This document shows positions 23,484 to 34,848 of a stretch of DNA of 64,000 bases, piece by piece (the first letter of the stretch is position 1; the number at the start of each line of letters is the position of its first letter). The position numbers were made by a program, and so were the translations under genes. The notes beneath the pieces are model-generated. The model ran no database searches. It saw only the letters and a list, made by a program, of their open reading frames with translations, and was not told where the DNA came from. Source of the DNA: Okapia johnstoni (Eukaryota; Chordata; Mammalia; Artiodactyla; Giraffidae); the NCBI GenBank assembly GCA_024291935.2, contig CM044317.1, positions 21,660,230 to 21,724,229 of the forward strand. Reading direction: 5' to 3'.

Positions 23484-23562
23484 CTTATTATGTATATACT
23501 GGTGTATATATTTTGTACACCTTATTATGAATAAGGATAGCCATCCTTATTATGTATATACT
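23484..23562. repeat. Local duplication of a 17-bp AT-rich motif
   Basis: cttattatgtatatact occurs at 23484-23500 and 23546-23562, with a partial third copy at 23521. The second copy directly abuts a Bov-tA. Confidence 0.9.
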
Positions 23563-23768
23563 AGGTGGTGCTAGTGGTCAAGAACCTGCTTGCCAATGCA
23601 GGAGACGTAACAGACGTGGGTTCGATCCCTGGGTCAGGAAGATCCCCTAGAGGAGGAAATGGCTTCCCGCTCTAGTATTCTTCCCTGGAGAATCCCATGG
23701 ACAGAGGAACCTGGCAGGCGTCCATAGGGTCACCAAGAGTCGGACATGACTGAAGCAACACAGCATGC
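23563..23768 (+). mobile_element. Bov-tA SINE, head slightly truncated
   Basis: Starts aggtggtgctagtggtcaag (gggcttccc missing), has gggttcgatccctgggtcag, and ends agtcggacatgactgaagc. No clear target duplication. Confidence 0.92.
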
Positions 23769-24449
23769 ATGTATAGATTAACATTGAGATCAATATAGAA
23801 AAAACGCTTTGGATGACAATACATTAAGTGGTAGACAAAGATACCAAAGGCCATCATTCTCTAGCTGGGAAAACTGACCCTGCGGTGGGGTCAGAAATAG
23901 CACTTCTTTCACCTGGAGGTGGAGGCTCACAAGAAGATGAGGCCAGGAATGGAAAAATTATCTACTCAAATGCTGATCTGCCCTTGTTTCTGGCTCAAGA
24001 GGAAGACAAAGCAATCCAGCTTCCCTCACCTAAAGAAATGCTACATGGATAAAAAATTTTTATTGCTTTTTGCATTTCAGGCAGGCTCCTCTTATCTCCA
24101 CCCTTTGTCCCCTTGTGATCATTTTGCCACTGTCAGCACCCGTGTGGTTGCTGTCCTTGTCTGATGAGACCTCCATACGGCCCAGGATGCTGTCCACCTA
24201 TCATCTCCAGAAGTGCCTAGCAACATCCTGGAAGTGCTTTCCTCTCTTGGTTCTTCATCTCCACCTTCTCCCAGAACTATCCCTCCACCTCTGTGATGGT
24301 GCCTTCTCAGTTTTTCCCCAGTGTAGTGCGGGCGTTGGCCAAAGCTCCACTCTCTCTTCTTACCTCCTAAATGCAGGCTGTCCCTTTCAATTCTTCTCCC
24401 TCAACCCCAAAGAAGGAAGTAACTCTCTGACTCCGCTTTCCCTCTGAAA
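23769..24449. other. Possible L2 upstream part, otherwise unassigned
   Basis: Pyrimidine-rich. Frames at 23828-24052 and 24070-24447 have no domain. The composition fits the region preceding the L2 3' end, so an older L2 segment is plausible. Confidence 0.3.
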
Positions 24450-25065
24450 TCCTTCAGCCACTCCCCAAAGCCATTAGGATCAAGTTCAGTCTCCTAGCCC
24501 AAGACACCTGGTGTTTCTGGCTTGGCCCTGGATGAACTCCTTGCATCTTTTCTGCAGTCAGATTACTCTGCATGTATCAACATAAGGTGGCATTTCCTGC
24601 CTCTGCTGTTCCTCTAGCTCAGACACTCTTCCTTTCTTTTCTCACCTTTCCAATGTGTAAACCAAATCATTTTCCTCATGCAAAACTTTGCCCTGCTTCT
24701 TGTTTCCTAAGAGATAAAACCAAAACTAGTGTTTGGTATGGAGGGTTTGCCCACATCCTAGTCCCTGCTTATTTCTCTAACCAAAGCTCCAGTTATGCCC
24801 ATATTTTTGATATCACTTTCAGACACATCCAATTACTTCAAGATCCTGAAGCTCAGCGTGAAAGGAAATTTTCCCCAAATCACACTGCATCTACTTCCAA
24901 TGTCAGCTCCTGAAAAGTGGTCCCTGTATCTCTTTCATTCTCCATCCTTTCTTGGAGCTTTAGTTTTTTTTCCCCCATGATTGGCTGCATTCTTTCTCAA
25001 GAACAAAATCAGTGCCCAGAACAGTCCCAAGCAACAGAGTGTTGAACAAATACTCATGAATGGGT
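24450..25065 (+). mobile_element. L2 LINE 3' end
   Basis: The L2 sequence order is followed: cactccccaaagccattagg, a ggcttggccctggatgaact equivalent of the L2 catggccctacaaggcc segment, then ttcctctagctcagacactc, then cccagaacagtcccaagcaa and an attcatgaatg-like end. About 600 bp, non-coding. Confidence 0.65.
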
Positions 25066-25609
25066 TCATCTCTGACTTCTCCTCATTCCCCGAGGAAGCC
25101 CCAGTAATCCTGCCCCTCCCTCTTGCCAGTGTGTTTCTTTGTCCTTCTGCTATGAAGCTCCACAGAGGTCCCTGAGGACCTGAGCTGCTGCTCCGGGGGC
25201 AAGAATGACTGCAAGAGTCTTGGGGTCACTACCCAGGAGGGAAAGAGATCAAGCACACATTCAGTTTCTCCAGGGATCCTGAGGTTACAGCGGACTGGGG
25301 GCCCACAGAAAAGCAAGGACCAGCCCAGAAGGATACAGAAGACCTTAAGGTTTCTGTCCCTACATTAAACTATATAACTTGAAGCTATCCAAATAAATAA
25401 GTGGATTAAAGAAATTTCTAAGATCAGCCAAGTTAGACCATCCCACCAAGTTATGATCTCCTGAGAAGAGAATGTCTCATATATAAAAACAGCCATTTGC
25501 ATGTGACTTCTTCCTCCCCCAGGTTAACAGAGCACGGGATGGGTGGTAAGAGTCATTCTCTTCTAAATCACTTACATTTCTTCCCGGCCTTCTACATTTG
25601 ACTGATTAT

Positions 25610-25835
25610 GTGAGCATGCTAAGTCACCTCTGTCGTGTCTGACTCTTTGCAGCCCTATGGACAGTAGCCCGCCAGGCTCCTCTGTCCATGGGATTCTCCA
25701 GGCAAGGATACTGGAGTGGGTTGCAATGCCCTCCTCCAGGGGATCTTCCCAACCCAGGGATCAAATCTATATCTGTTAAGTCTACTTGCATCAGCAGGTG
25801 GGCTCTTTAATACTAGCACCACCTTGGAAGCCCCT
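25610..25835 (-). mobile_element. Bov-tA SINE, antisense
   Basis: Tail gtcgtgtctgactctttgca, then ccgccaggctcctctgtcca, with head tagcaccaccttggaagccc. Target duplication not clear. Confidence 0.92.
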
Positions 25836-25964
25836 GACATCATATCTGAAGCAATTTATTGATATTTCTCTTATATAATCCTTCATCCTTCCCCACTCTT
25901 TTCTCCCATCTCTTGTTGAATTATCAGGAGAAAGGTTATTTCCCTGTTACCCATTTAAATTCTA

Positions 25965-26095
25965 TAGTCCTCAGTTTCTCCTTCTACAAAATGGGAATAA
26001 TGATAAGGTTGGGAGGATTGAGTAGACAATATCTATAAAGTGCTTAGCACAGTAGGAGTGGGATGAACGCTGGCTGTGATCATTATCCTTTATAT
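25965..26095 (+). mobile_element. MIR SINE remnant
   Basis: The order tcctcagtttctccttctac, aaaatgggaataatgata, aagtgcttagcacagtagga matches MIR. Confidence 0.8.
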
Positions 26096-26724
26096 TCCCT
26101 TTATGAGTGACAAACACAAGACAATGCAAGAGACAAGCCTCTATTAAGAAAAAGGAGAGAAGTAAGTATTATGGTAAAGTTAACATATATGGCCAGAGCC
26201 ATCAACTTCTTCAACCTCTTTAAAATAGCTAGAGCTGTCCTTAGGAATTGCTATGATCAGTTAACAATGAATCAACACTTATTTCTCACTCCTAAGTGCA
26301 AGGTCCTACTCCAAGTCATGTAGAGGATACCAAAAATAAAAAAAAAAAAGAGCACTGAGGAATTCCAGAAGTCATAACTATTTCTTTCCTTTTTGTGTTT
26401 CTCAAAAGGACAAGGCAGCTTGCAATGAAACACTCAGGGTAGTGGAAATCCACACACAATAAAGAATGAGACAAAAATACAGTGAGAAAAGAGAGAAAAC
26501 CATCCTGGAAGCCACAGGTGAGCGGGCTATGGCATGAGAACACAAATTGTGGCATCAAAGAAGCAGAAATGGCTCACATTAATGAAAAGTACCAGGACAG
26601 ACAGCACTGTTTCCATTATTAAATTCTAGGAGGGAGATTATTGCACGGATACCTATATAAAAAATACTGAGTTGAATAATAGGAAATATCTCCAGAGTCA
26701 TTCTGCAGAACAGGCAGCTGAGAC
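26096..26724. other. Intronic sequence, nothing recognised
   Basis: Contains a poly-A run near 26335-26350. No element or exon supported. Confidence 0.4.
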
Positions 26725-26905
26725 TGACATAAAGTGCCTGCAGTCAGACAGACTTGGTTTGCATCCAGGCTCAGCTGCAGAGTGTCCTACCCTCTTTGAC
26801 ACATTAGCTTCTCTGAATCTCAGAGATGGTGATAATGATCCCTTCCCTTCAGGGTCACTCTAGATGAGACAGCGCTAGTAAGTGGCTGGTCCATGGCAAG
26901 TATAT
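26725..26905 (+). mobile_element. MIR SINE remnant
   Basis: The order cagtcagacagacttggttt, agcttctctgaatctcagag, gtgataatgatccc and agtggctggtccatggc matches MIR. Confidence 0.8.
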
Positions 26906-27166
26906 CACAAAGATTTATGTCCCCCCCACCAATACAGGTATACCCTATATGAGTCATCATTCCTTATAAATATGTATAGACTTCAAAGCTCATATATAAT
27001 TCTTCATAAAAATGGGTGAATCAAAAGTCATCTATTTGAAAAATTATTTCTCTCTCCTAATATATTACAAGCTTCACAAGTAAAGAGGTACTTGCTGTTG
27101 CTTCTTCTGGCACAAGTGGTAAGTATTTAAGCACACACAAGTATGTGGTCCACTAATATTTGCTGC

Positions 27167-27388
27167 TTCCCTGATAGCTTAACTTCCCTGGTGACTTAGA
27201 CGGTAAAGTGTCTGCCTGCCATGTGGGATACCTGGGTTCTATCCCTGGGTCAGGAAGATCCCCTGGAGAAGGAAATGGCAACCCACTCCAGTACTCTTGC
27301 CTGGAAAATCCCATGGGCTGAGGAGCCTCGTATGCTACAGTCCATGGGGTTGCAAAGAGTCGGATACGACTGAATGACTTTCACTTTC
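27167..27388 (+). mobile_element. Bov-tA SINE
   Basis: Head acttccctggtgacttagac, tail agtcggatacgactgaatga. A 12-bp target duplication with one mismatch (aatatttgctgc / aatatttgttgc) lies at 27155-27166 and 27389-27400. Confidence 0.94.
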
Positions 27389-27400
27389 AATATTTGTTGC

Positions 27401-28621
27401 AGAAAGGAAAGAAGGCATTTTTAGTGAGAACTTACTAATAAGGTCTAAACGTGCTGGGTTTTGGTGGCATATGCGTGGCTGCAGAGACCCTCAAGAGAGA
27501 ATGATTTCTGGTCCTTTGACTGACCCTCTCAAACATCCGTGTTAAATGTTCTGAACATGCTCCTACTCCTCCAGCTAAACCTGCTTTCCCTCTAGCATCA
27601 ATCAACATTCAAGTGAAAAGCGAAGGCAATTGATTTCATTGCTTTTAAGTTCTTTAGCTGTACACGTTTCCAACAGTATAGCTGACTATTTATTACTGGG
27701 AATGCACAATCAATCAGTTTTCAAACAGAATGAGGAGAGTTTATGAGCTAGCTACAAAAATGAATTACCACTTATAGAACAAAGTCTTCATGTGAAAATA
27801 TGTTCCCAGTTCCAAATGACTAGCTCATGAATAAACTTCTGAAATCCAAACCCAATTGTACTTCAGATGGTCTGATAGATACTATGAAAGTTTCACTTGT
27901 ATAATGCCATGAAGTTAAAAAAACGTAATCTAAAGTAAAGTATTTTGTACCTTTCCTTCCTTTTCTCCTTCCTCCCTCCATCCCTTTCTTTCTCTTTCCA
28001 TGTTTCCCAAACACAACTCTAAAAAAATTCCCATATTCCAAGCTGCATTGGCAGAAGCTCCAAAAAAAGTGTTAAGACAGTGTGACTCACCTCACTGTAA
28101 TTCTCCTTGTAGGATTTATGGAAAAGGAGTGAAATCCAAGAGAATAAAATAAAACTTAAAAAAAATCCCACTGACAAGTAAAAATCCATTTTGTAGGAAA
28201 TAGAATTATATAAAAGATTTATATTTTGTTTCATAAAATTCAAAGGAAACTAATATCCCCCATTAACTGCCATCTCTAATTAGTTACAGATCATTTAACT
28301 CTATAAATATTTTCAAGGATTAATGATAATTGACATGTATTATGCTTTTAATCTTTTAAGTAATGTTAATATTGGTTCATTTTTCTTAGAATCTTGGGGT
28401 GATGCCAACCGATGCACCTTGTGACCAATCCATAATGGTTAAGTTGATCCAGTTATGCACGTTTACCCAGGTTTGCCTCTTTGCCATGCCCTCTACTCAG
28501 CTCAGCTCCAGTCATCATCACGGTGATGTCTGTCTTCATGTTCTTCCATCAGCCACTTTCATCAAGCCCCCCAAAAGCCTAGAGACCCATGGATTCAAGG
28601 GTTCTCAAACTTGGTGTGTCT
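27401..28621. other. Intronic sequence with a pyrimidine-rich tract
   Basis: Mostly unique. A CT-rich simple-sequence tract lies at about 27950-28005 (cctccctccatccctttctt). No exon or RNA gene supported. Confidence 0.45.
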
Positions 28622-28630
28622 CAGAACCAT

Positions 28631-28917
28631 GTGCTGCTGCTGCTGCTAAGTCGCTTCAGTTGTGTCTGACTCTGTGCGACCCCATAGATGGCAGCCCACC
28701 AGGCTCCCCCATCCCTGAGATTCTCCAGGCAAGAACACTGGAGTGGGTTGCCATATCCTTCTCCAATGCATGAAAGTGAAAAGTGAAAGGGAAGTCGCTC
28801 AGTCGTGTCTGACTCTTAGCGACCCCATGGACTGCAGCCTACCAGGCTCCTCCATCCATGGGATTTTCCAGGCAAGAATACTGGAGTGAGGTGCCATTGC
28901 CTTTTCCCAGAACCATC
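28631..28917 (-). mobile_element. Bov-A2 SINE (two Bov-A monomers)
   Basis: Starts with a (TGC)n run and agtcgcttcagttgtgtctg. The linker gaaagtgaaaagtgaaaggg precedes the second monomer (gaccccatggactgcagcct). The target duplication cagaaccat lies at 28622-28630 and 28918-28926. Confidence 0.94.
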
Positions 28918-29321
28918 TGAGGGTGCATCAGAAAAAAAAAAAATACAAATGGTGCACGCATCCCACTGTAGACTGAATCAATCAGCATTGATGGGTTGGT
29001 CTCTGAGTCTGAGATCTGAGCCAACCTGGTTGACCAACTTTAATGCAATTTTGATGACATGGAAAGAAGGAAGCATTACTCAGACCTCTACACATGGAGT
29101 TGTTTCTAAAGGGAAAGAGGAATTTTCAGTGGGGATCTGTAATGGTTAATTTTATGGATCAACTTGACTGGATGGCAGGGTGTTCAGGTATTTAGTTAAA
29201 CATTCTTCTGTGTCTGGAGGATGTTTCTGGATGAAATTAATACCAGGAGGCTGAGTAAAGCAGATTATCCTCAGTGGGGGTGGGCCTCATCCAAATCCAC
29301 TGAAGGCCCAAACAGCCCAGC

Positions 29322-29380
29322 AGGCAGCAGTCCGCGGGGTCGCAAAGAGGTGGATAGGACTGAGCACGCACACATACACA
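29322..29380 (+). mobile_element. Bov-tA/BovB 3'-end fragment nested in the LTR
   Basis: A short tail (agcagtccgcggggtcgcaa, then ggactgagcacgcacacata) interrupts the LTR between its gcccaaacag and gaacaaaaggctga segments. Confidence 0.75.
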
Positions 29381-29632
29381 GAACAAAAGGCTGAACGGGG
29401 GAGAATTTGCGCTCTCTGTCTATCTGTCTTCTGGCTGGGACTTTGGTCTTCTCCTGCCTTTGGACTCAGACTTGGACTAGAGCCTACACCGTCTACTTTT
29501 CAGGTTCTCAGGCCTCTGGATTTGGACTCAAATTATTAATAAGTGACTCGCTCTGCTGGGTTTGCAGCTTGTTGACCTCAGATCTTGGGACTCCTCGCCC
29601 TCGAAGGTTATGTGCGCTAACTCCTTATTACA

Positions 29633-29849
29633 CTGTTTTTGTTATTTTAGTTGCCAAGTTGTGTCCGACTCTTTTGTGACCCCATGGACTGTAGCCCACC
29701 AGGCTCATCTGTCCATAGGATTTCCCAGGCAAGAATACTGGAATGGGTTGCCACTTCCTTCTCCAGGAGGTCTTCCCGACCCAGGGATCAAACCTGTGTC
29801 TCTTGCATTGCAGGTGGATTCTTTACCACTGAGCTACAGAAAAGTCCTC
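29633..29849 (-). mobile_element. Bov-tA SINE, antisense, nested in the LTR
   Basis: Tail gttgccaagttgtgtccgac, B-box-like gggatcaaacctg, head gctacagaaaagtcc. Probable 10-bp duplication with one mismatch (ccttattaca / ctttattaca) at 29623-29632 and 29849-29858. Confidence 0.9.
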
Positions 29850-29912
29850 TTTATTACATACACACATCCTATTGATTCTGTGTCTCTGAAGAACCCTGAC
29901 CAATACAGGATC

Positions 29913-32900
29913 ATAGTTCTTTCAACTGTGTATCCTAGTATAAATGTACATGAAGGTACACCAAAAATATTTGAGAGAGATTTTGCAATGAGCACAAAGC
30001 GTTCATTTTTTTTCTTTGTGCAATGAACACAAAGAGGACAAAGTGCCATCACATTAGAATAAAGGTTATGAAAGTCCCTACCTTTGGAGAAAAGTTCAAC
30101 TGAAGGGAGCTATGAGAGAATGCAGAACGAATCAATAAATTTTTCATAAGAAAATGCATTATATTCTATTCACATACACACAAATAATCTCATTTGATGC
30201 TAAAAAATAGGATGGTGAGATTGTGAATATAGCTTAAAGGTGAAGGTATTGTCTGACTGTATTGAATAATGATAAGCTCCTACTTACTCAGATCTAAAAT
30301 GTCTACTGAAAAGATAAATGAAAAATACCATCAGGAGAATGGCAGAGCTGCGTGCTGAATTCAGCAAGACAACAAGGACACAAGATTTCTTAGGGGTCAA
30401 AAGCTCTTTGGCCTTGACCTTTTCTTTCATATTCTGGCTCTCAGTCCCTATGGTCTGCGATCTATGATGCTGAATGCCAGAAGTCACAGTGTTCCTTGCA
30501 TTTGATGTTCCCTGCTGTACTTCCCTCTCCTTTTATCATTCCTCCTTCAGTCCTTTATTCATTTTTGTCACCCCTACTTTATGTAAGAAGTTGAGAGATG
30601 TTTTAGGAAGCACATTAAATATCAGTCATGTTAATATGAGAAAGCATAGGGGTGAGGGCTATTTGGAAAATGATGTTCTTTATTTAAAAACTTTTAAAAG
30701 TGAAAAAAAAAAGTGTAGTAGCCGCGATTTAAAGCAAACTATCCTAAATACAGACAGATAAAGAAAACAGGATAAGATAATGGAATCTTTCTAAGTTTTC
30801 TATGCCAGAACTTTTCCAGCAAATTTTCCAAATACAGGCAACTGGGGAGAAAAAAAAATTCACAAGCAAATAATTTAGCATATGACGCTATGCAAAATCT
30901 AATGAAAAATCACCAAACATGATTTCAGTATGCAAAAACTGTTTTGCAAATATATTTCTGGTTTTAACATTAGTTGCTGTATAAGATATGTTGCAACTTT
31001 TATATTCTATAATTTACTTTTAGCTCAGTTGCATGGCTTACTTATGTAACTCTACAAAATGATGAGTCTGGAAGGTTTGAGCTTATAAGGAAAAAATGCC
31101 TTCATTTTAGTGATTCCAGTTTACACTTGCAGAAATATCAAATTACTTATTGAAAAATCCCAGATGAAGTAAGAAGGAATGTTCTGGGAAGTTGCTGTTG
31201 ACAGTATGTTGCCCTGATCTTATAGATGTATGTTTCCCAGGATTACTTAGTGAGGATTAGCAACATTTTAAAAATGAGACTGGCCAGAGGTTTTTTACAG
31301 TCTCCTCAGAGCATTCTAAAGGAGCTGAATTGATAGTCTTTTCTTCTCTTCTTTTTTCTTTTTTTTTTTTTAATAGAAGTGTAGAATCTGATTTTGCATA
31401 AAAGTCTGAGAGCTGTCTTCAGAGAAGTCATGAAGAATTAAGAGAATTAATTAACAATGCATTAAGAGAAATGGCTTGTTCCCCAATGCCCTTCCAACAG
31501 CCCACCTTGACTGCCCTGCCTTTCGACTGTCACACTGTCCCTCGCTAAAGTGAGGTTACAAGAGGAGAAGCTGAAGGGGACCTTTCCAAATTGTACCAAT
31601 ACAGCAGCTTGATCACTGACTTCCAAATAAGGTGAAAACACAGCTTCATTATCCAGATCCTGAAATGTCAGCCAACTGCACCAGCATGAGAAGCGCCATC
31701 TAGAGACACTGGGCACTAAGATAAACACATCATTCAATAAAATGGAAATCCCGAACATTTTCAAACAACTACAACAGATTACTATACGGATGTGTACTGA
31801 GATCAGAGAAACGCACCCTGTCTGGAGTCTAAATCCAATGAAATGAAATCCTATTAACTGGGCAGTTTTCAAGCACACAGTTTCTTCTTCCTACTGTCTT
31901 TTCTCTATCCACCACCTGCATCTTCACCCTTGTTTGCAGATTACCTTCCATTTTAAGCTCCGATCTCCCCACTTACAATTGGACCTTTTGAGCATCTCCT
32001 TTCCTTCAGCAAGTGTTTGAAAAGAAAAAAAAAAAAACACCTAAGAGAAACAACAGTGGGAAGCTGATTCTAAACATTACCTAATTTTTCCAACCTGTTA
32101 CAAAGCGCAACTAATAAAATCAAGAGGGAGTATTATTCCTTAAACACTTATGGTAAACCAATACCAAATGAAAGGGCCAGGTTTTGACAATGCGGTGAAG
32201 ACCCTTCTGGAAATGGCTGGTGAAATGGCACTCCTTGAAGGCCCATATTTCACTAACTTGGCAAAACTTCATTTCAAGGTCATTTCCAAATGCTTGTCTT
32301 GTGCAGAGCAGCATGCATGGAGCTACACTAGCGTGGCACCAGGTCAATCCATTAGTCATTGCTGGAGTGAGCCTTCTGTGGAGAGGCAGCCTGTTTCACA
32401 GTCAGATGGGCTTCAGAAGAGCATGCCAAGAAAACTTTAAGATTTGAAATGTTACAGAAAAGAAGGTCGCAGCATCTTTTAATTGCCTACTATCTGTGCA
32501 TACGGTGGCTTTTCATATTTTTATGCAAAGATTACACATTACCCAGTGTGAAAACCGGGTTAAAAAATGTGGTAAGTGAGTCTGTGCATATGTCTTCAAT
32601 TGAGTGCAGTGCTGAGTGCCAAACTTTGACCAAGCTGATCAGACTGGAGGTCTGTGTGAGAGCCTGAAGTGGTGGAATCTAGTTGCTATAGCTGCAAATT
32701 AAACAAATAAATGAGACACCATGGAATGCAGCAAAATAGCTGTGGTCTGATGAGTTCATATTTGCCATATGTGTGAATATTAGCAGTCACATTCTGAGTT
32801 TCAGCAAAGTTCTTTTCAAGAAGTGCAACAGAGGGCACATGCTTTAAAATAAAGAAGGAAGACCTTAAGTCTATGTCCAAAGATAAATATTTTACGTTTT

Positions 32901-33112
32901 GTAGGAGCTATTAAGAAATATCATTAACTTTTTAGGTTAGGAGTATATACAAATTCTGTGTTGCTATAAATACAAGATTTCCACCCAGGCACTTTCCCTG
33001 GAAGCTTCAGATAGAGTTAGACACTAACTTGTTACTTAGTATTTGATAATGAATTAAAATCATTAGCTAAAGAAAATTTTCATTTTAATATTTTATCTTA
33101 TCCCATCCTAAT
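29913..33112. other. Repeat-poor intronic block of about 3.2 kb
   Basis: The longest stretch in the window without a recognised transposon. AT-rich, with a long pyrimidine tract ending in AG at about 31340-31376 (plus strand) that is not followed by a coding frame. Frames at 31462-31878 and 32150-32440 have no known domain. No structured RNA was identified. Confidence 0.45.
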
Positions 33113-33236
33113 TTATTTTTTAATTGGAGTATAATTGCTTTACAATGTTATGTTAGTTTCTGCTGTACAACAAGGTGAATCAGCTATACGTATACATATG
33201 GCTCCTCCCTTTTGCGCCTCCCTCCCACTCCACCGG

Positions 33237-33342
33237 ACTTCCCTTATGTCTCACACCATAAAGAATCTGCCTGCCATGCAGGAGACCTGGGTTCGATCCC
33301 TGTGTCAGGAAGATACCCTGGAGAAGGGAATGGCTACTCACT
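33237..33342 (+). mobile_element. Truncated Bov-tA nested in the L1
   Basis: Starts ggacttcccttatgtctcac, has cctgggttcgatccctgtgt and stops after agaagggaatggctactcac. The tail is missing. Confidence 0.85.
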
Positions 33343-33519
33343 GTACATGCCCCCCATCACTCCCCTCTAGGTCATTACAGAGCACCAAGGTGAGCTTCCT
33401 ATGTTATACAGAACTTCCTACCAGCTATCTATTTTACATATGGTAATGTATATACGAACAAAGCTAGTGGAGGTGATGGAATTCCAGTTGAGCTATTTCA
33501 AATCCTGAAAGATGATGCC

Positions 33520-34548
33520 ATGAAAGTGCTTCACTCAAAATGTCAGCAAATCTGGAAAACTCAGCAGTGGCCACAGGACTGGAAAAGGTCAGTTTTCATC
33601 CCAATCCCAAAGAAAGGCAATGCCAAAGAATGCTCAAACTATCACACAATTGCACTCATCTCATACAGTAGTAAAATAATGCTCAAAATTCTCCAAGCCA
33701 GGCTTCAGCAATACGTGAACCGTGAACTTTCAGATGTTAAAGCTGGTTTTAGAAAAGGCAGAGAAACCAGAGATCAAATTGCCAAAATCTGCTGGATCAT
33801 CGAAAAAGCAAGAGAGTTCCAGAAAAACAGCTATTTCTGCTTTATTGACTATGCCAAAGCCTTTGACTGTGTGGATCACAATAAACTGTGGAAAATTCTG
33901 AAGGAGATGGGAATAACAGACCGCCTGACCTGCTTCTTGAGAAATCAGTATGCAGGTCAGGAAGCAACAGTTAGAACTGGACATGGAACAACAGACTGGT
34001 TCCAAATTGGAAAAGGAGTACGTCAAGGCTGTATAGCGTCACCCTGTTTATTTAACTTATATGCAGAGTACATCATAAGAAATGCTGGGCTGGAGGAAGC
34101 ACAAGCTGGAATCAAGATTGCAGGGAGAAATATCAATAAACTCAGATATGCAGATGACACCACCCTTATGGCAGAAAGTGATGAAGAACTAAAGAGCCTC
34201 TTGATGAAAGTGAAAGAGGAGAGTGAAAAAGTTGGCTTAAAGCTCAACATTCAGGGAACTAAGATCATGGCATCCCGTCCCATCACTTCATGGCAAATAG
34301 ATGGGGAAACAGTGGAAACAGTGGCTGACTTTATTTTGGGGGGCTCCAAAATCACTGCAGATAGTGACTGCAGCCATGAAATTAAAAGACGCTTACTCCT
34401 TGGAAGGAAAGTTATGACCAACCTAGAGAGCATATTAAAAAGCAGAGACATTACTTTGTCAACAAAGGTCTGTCTAGTGAAGGCTATGATTTTTCCAGTA
34501 GTCATGTGTGGATGTGAGGGTTGGAGTATAAAGAAAGCTGAGCACTGA
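33520..34548 (+). pseudogene. BovB ORF2 reverse-transcriptase fragment (broken)
   Basis: This 342-codon frame encodes the non-LTR reverse-transcriptase core. Motif A is FIDYAKAFDCVDH (residues 108-120, first catalytic Asp at 110). The motif B region is GVRQGCIASPCLFNLY (166-181). Motif C is YADD (210-213). It is followed by the BovB thumb/C-terminal region (IKRRLLLGRK, GCEGW). In the intact element the protein nicks the target and copies the LINE RNA in the nucleus. Here the endonuclease is missing, and the frame stops at a TGA where other copies have CGA (a CpG transition). The same frame then continues past the stop to about 34848, where a 1-bp loss relative to other copies ends it. ATG 33520 is only the first ATG in the truncated copy, not a native start. 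Confidence 0.9.
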
Positions 34549-34566
34549 AGAATTGATGCTTTTGAA

Positions 34567-34848
34567 TTGTGGTGTTGGAGAAGACTCTTGAGAGTCCCTT
34601 GGACTGCAAGGAGATCCAACCAGTCCATCCTAAAGGAGATCAGTCCTGGGTGTTCATTGGAAGGACTGATGTTGAAGCTGAAACTCCAATACTTTGGCCA
34701 CCTGACGCAAAGAGCTGACTCATTTGAAAAGACCCTGATGCTGGGAAAAATTGAGGGCAGGAGGAGAAGGGGACAACAGAGGATGAGATGGCTGGATGGC
34801 ATCCCTGACTCAATGGACATGGGTTGGGTAAACTCCGGGAGTTGGTGA
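34567..34848 (+). pseudogene. BovB ORF2 C-terminal part beyond the nonsense codon
   Basis: In the same frame as the fragment upstream. It encodes the conserved BovB C-terminus ([45 protein letters not shown]) and then runs out of frame (WVNSGSW) after a single-base loss. Its continuity with the upstream frame shows that one stop codon separates the two parts. Confidence 0.85.

Larger units (their letters stand above)
29138..29907 (+). mobile_element. Solo ERVL-type LTR carrying nested SINE pieces
   Basis: Begins tgtaatggttaattttatgg and ends ctgaccaataca (TG...CA). It is flanked by a perfect 5-bp duplication, ggatc, at 29133-29137 and 29908-29912. Internal phrases gatgaaattaataccag and gtgggcctcatccaaatcc fit an old ERVL-class LTR (MLT2-like; name from memory). 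Without the nested SINE material it is about 500 bp. No retroviral genes are adjacent, so it is a solo LTR. Confidence 0.8.

Noticed and set aside
24070..24447. 125-codon Leu/Ser-rich frame
   Set aside because: Pyrimidine-rich sequence leading into an L2 remnant gives hydrophobic frames by composition; no domain, splice context or conservation evidence.
31340..31376. Long pyrimidine tract ending in AG, like a splice acceptor
   Set aside because: It is on the strand opposite to AIG1, and no open coding frame with a donor follows.
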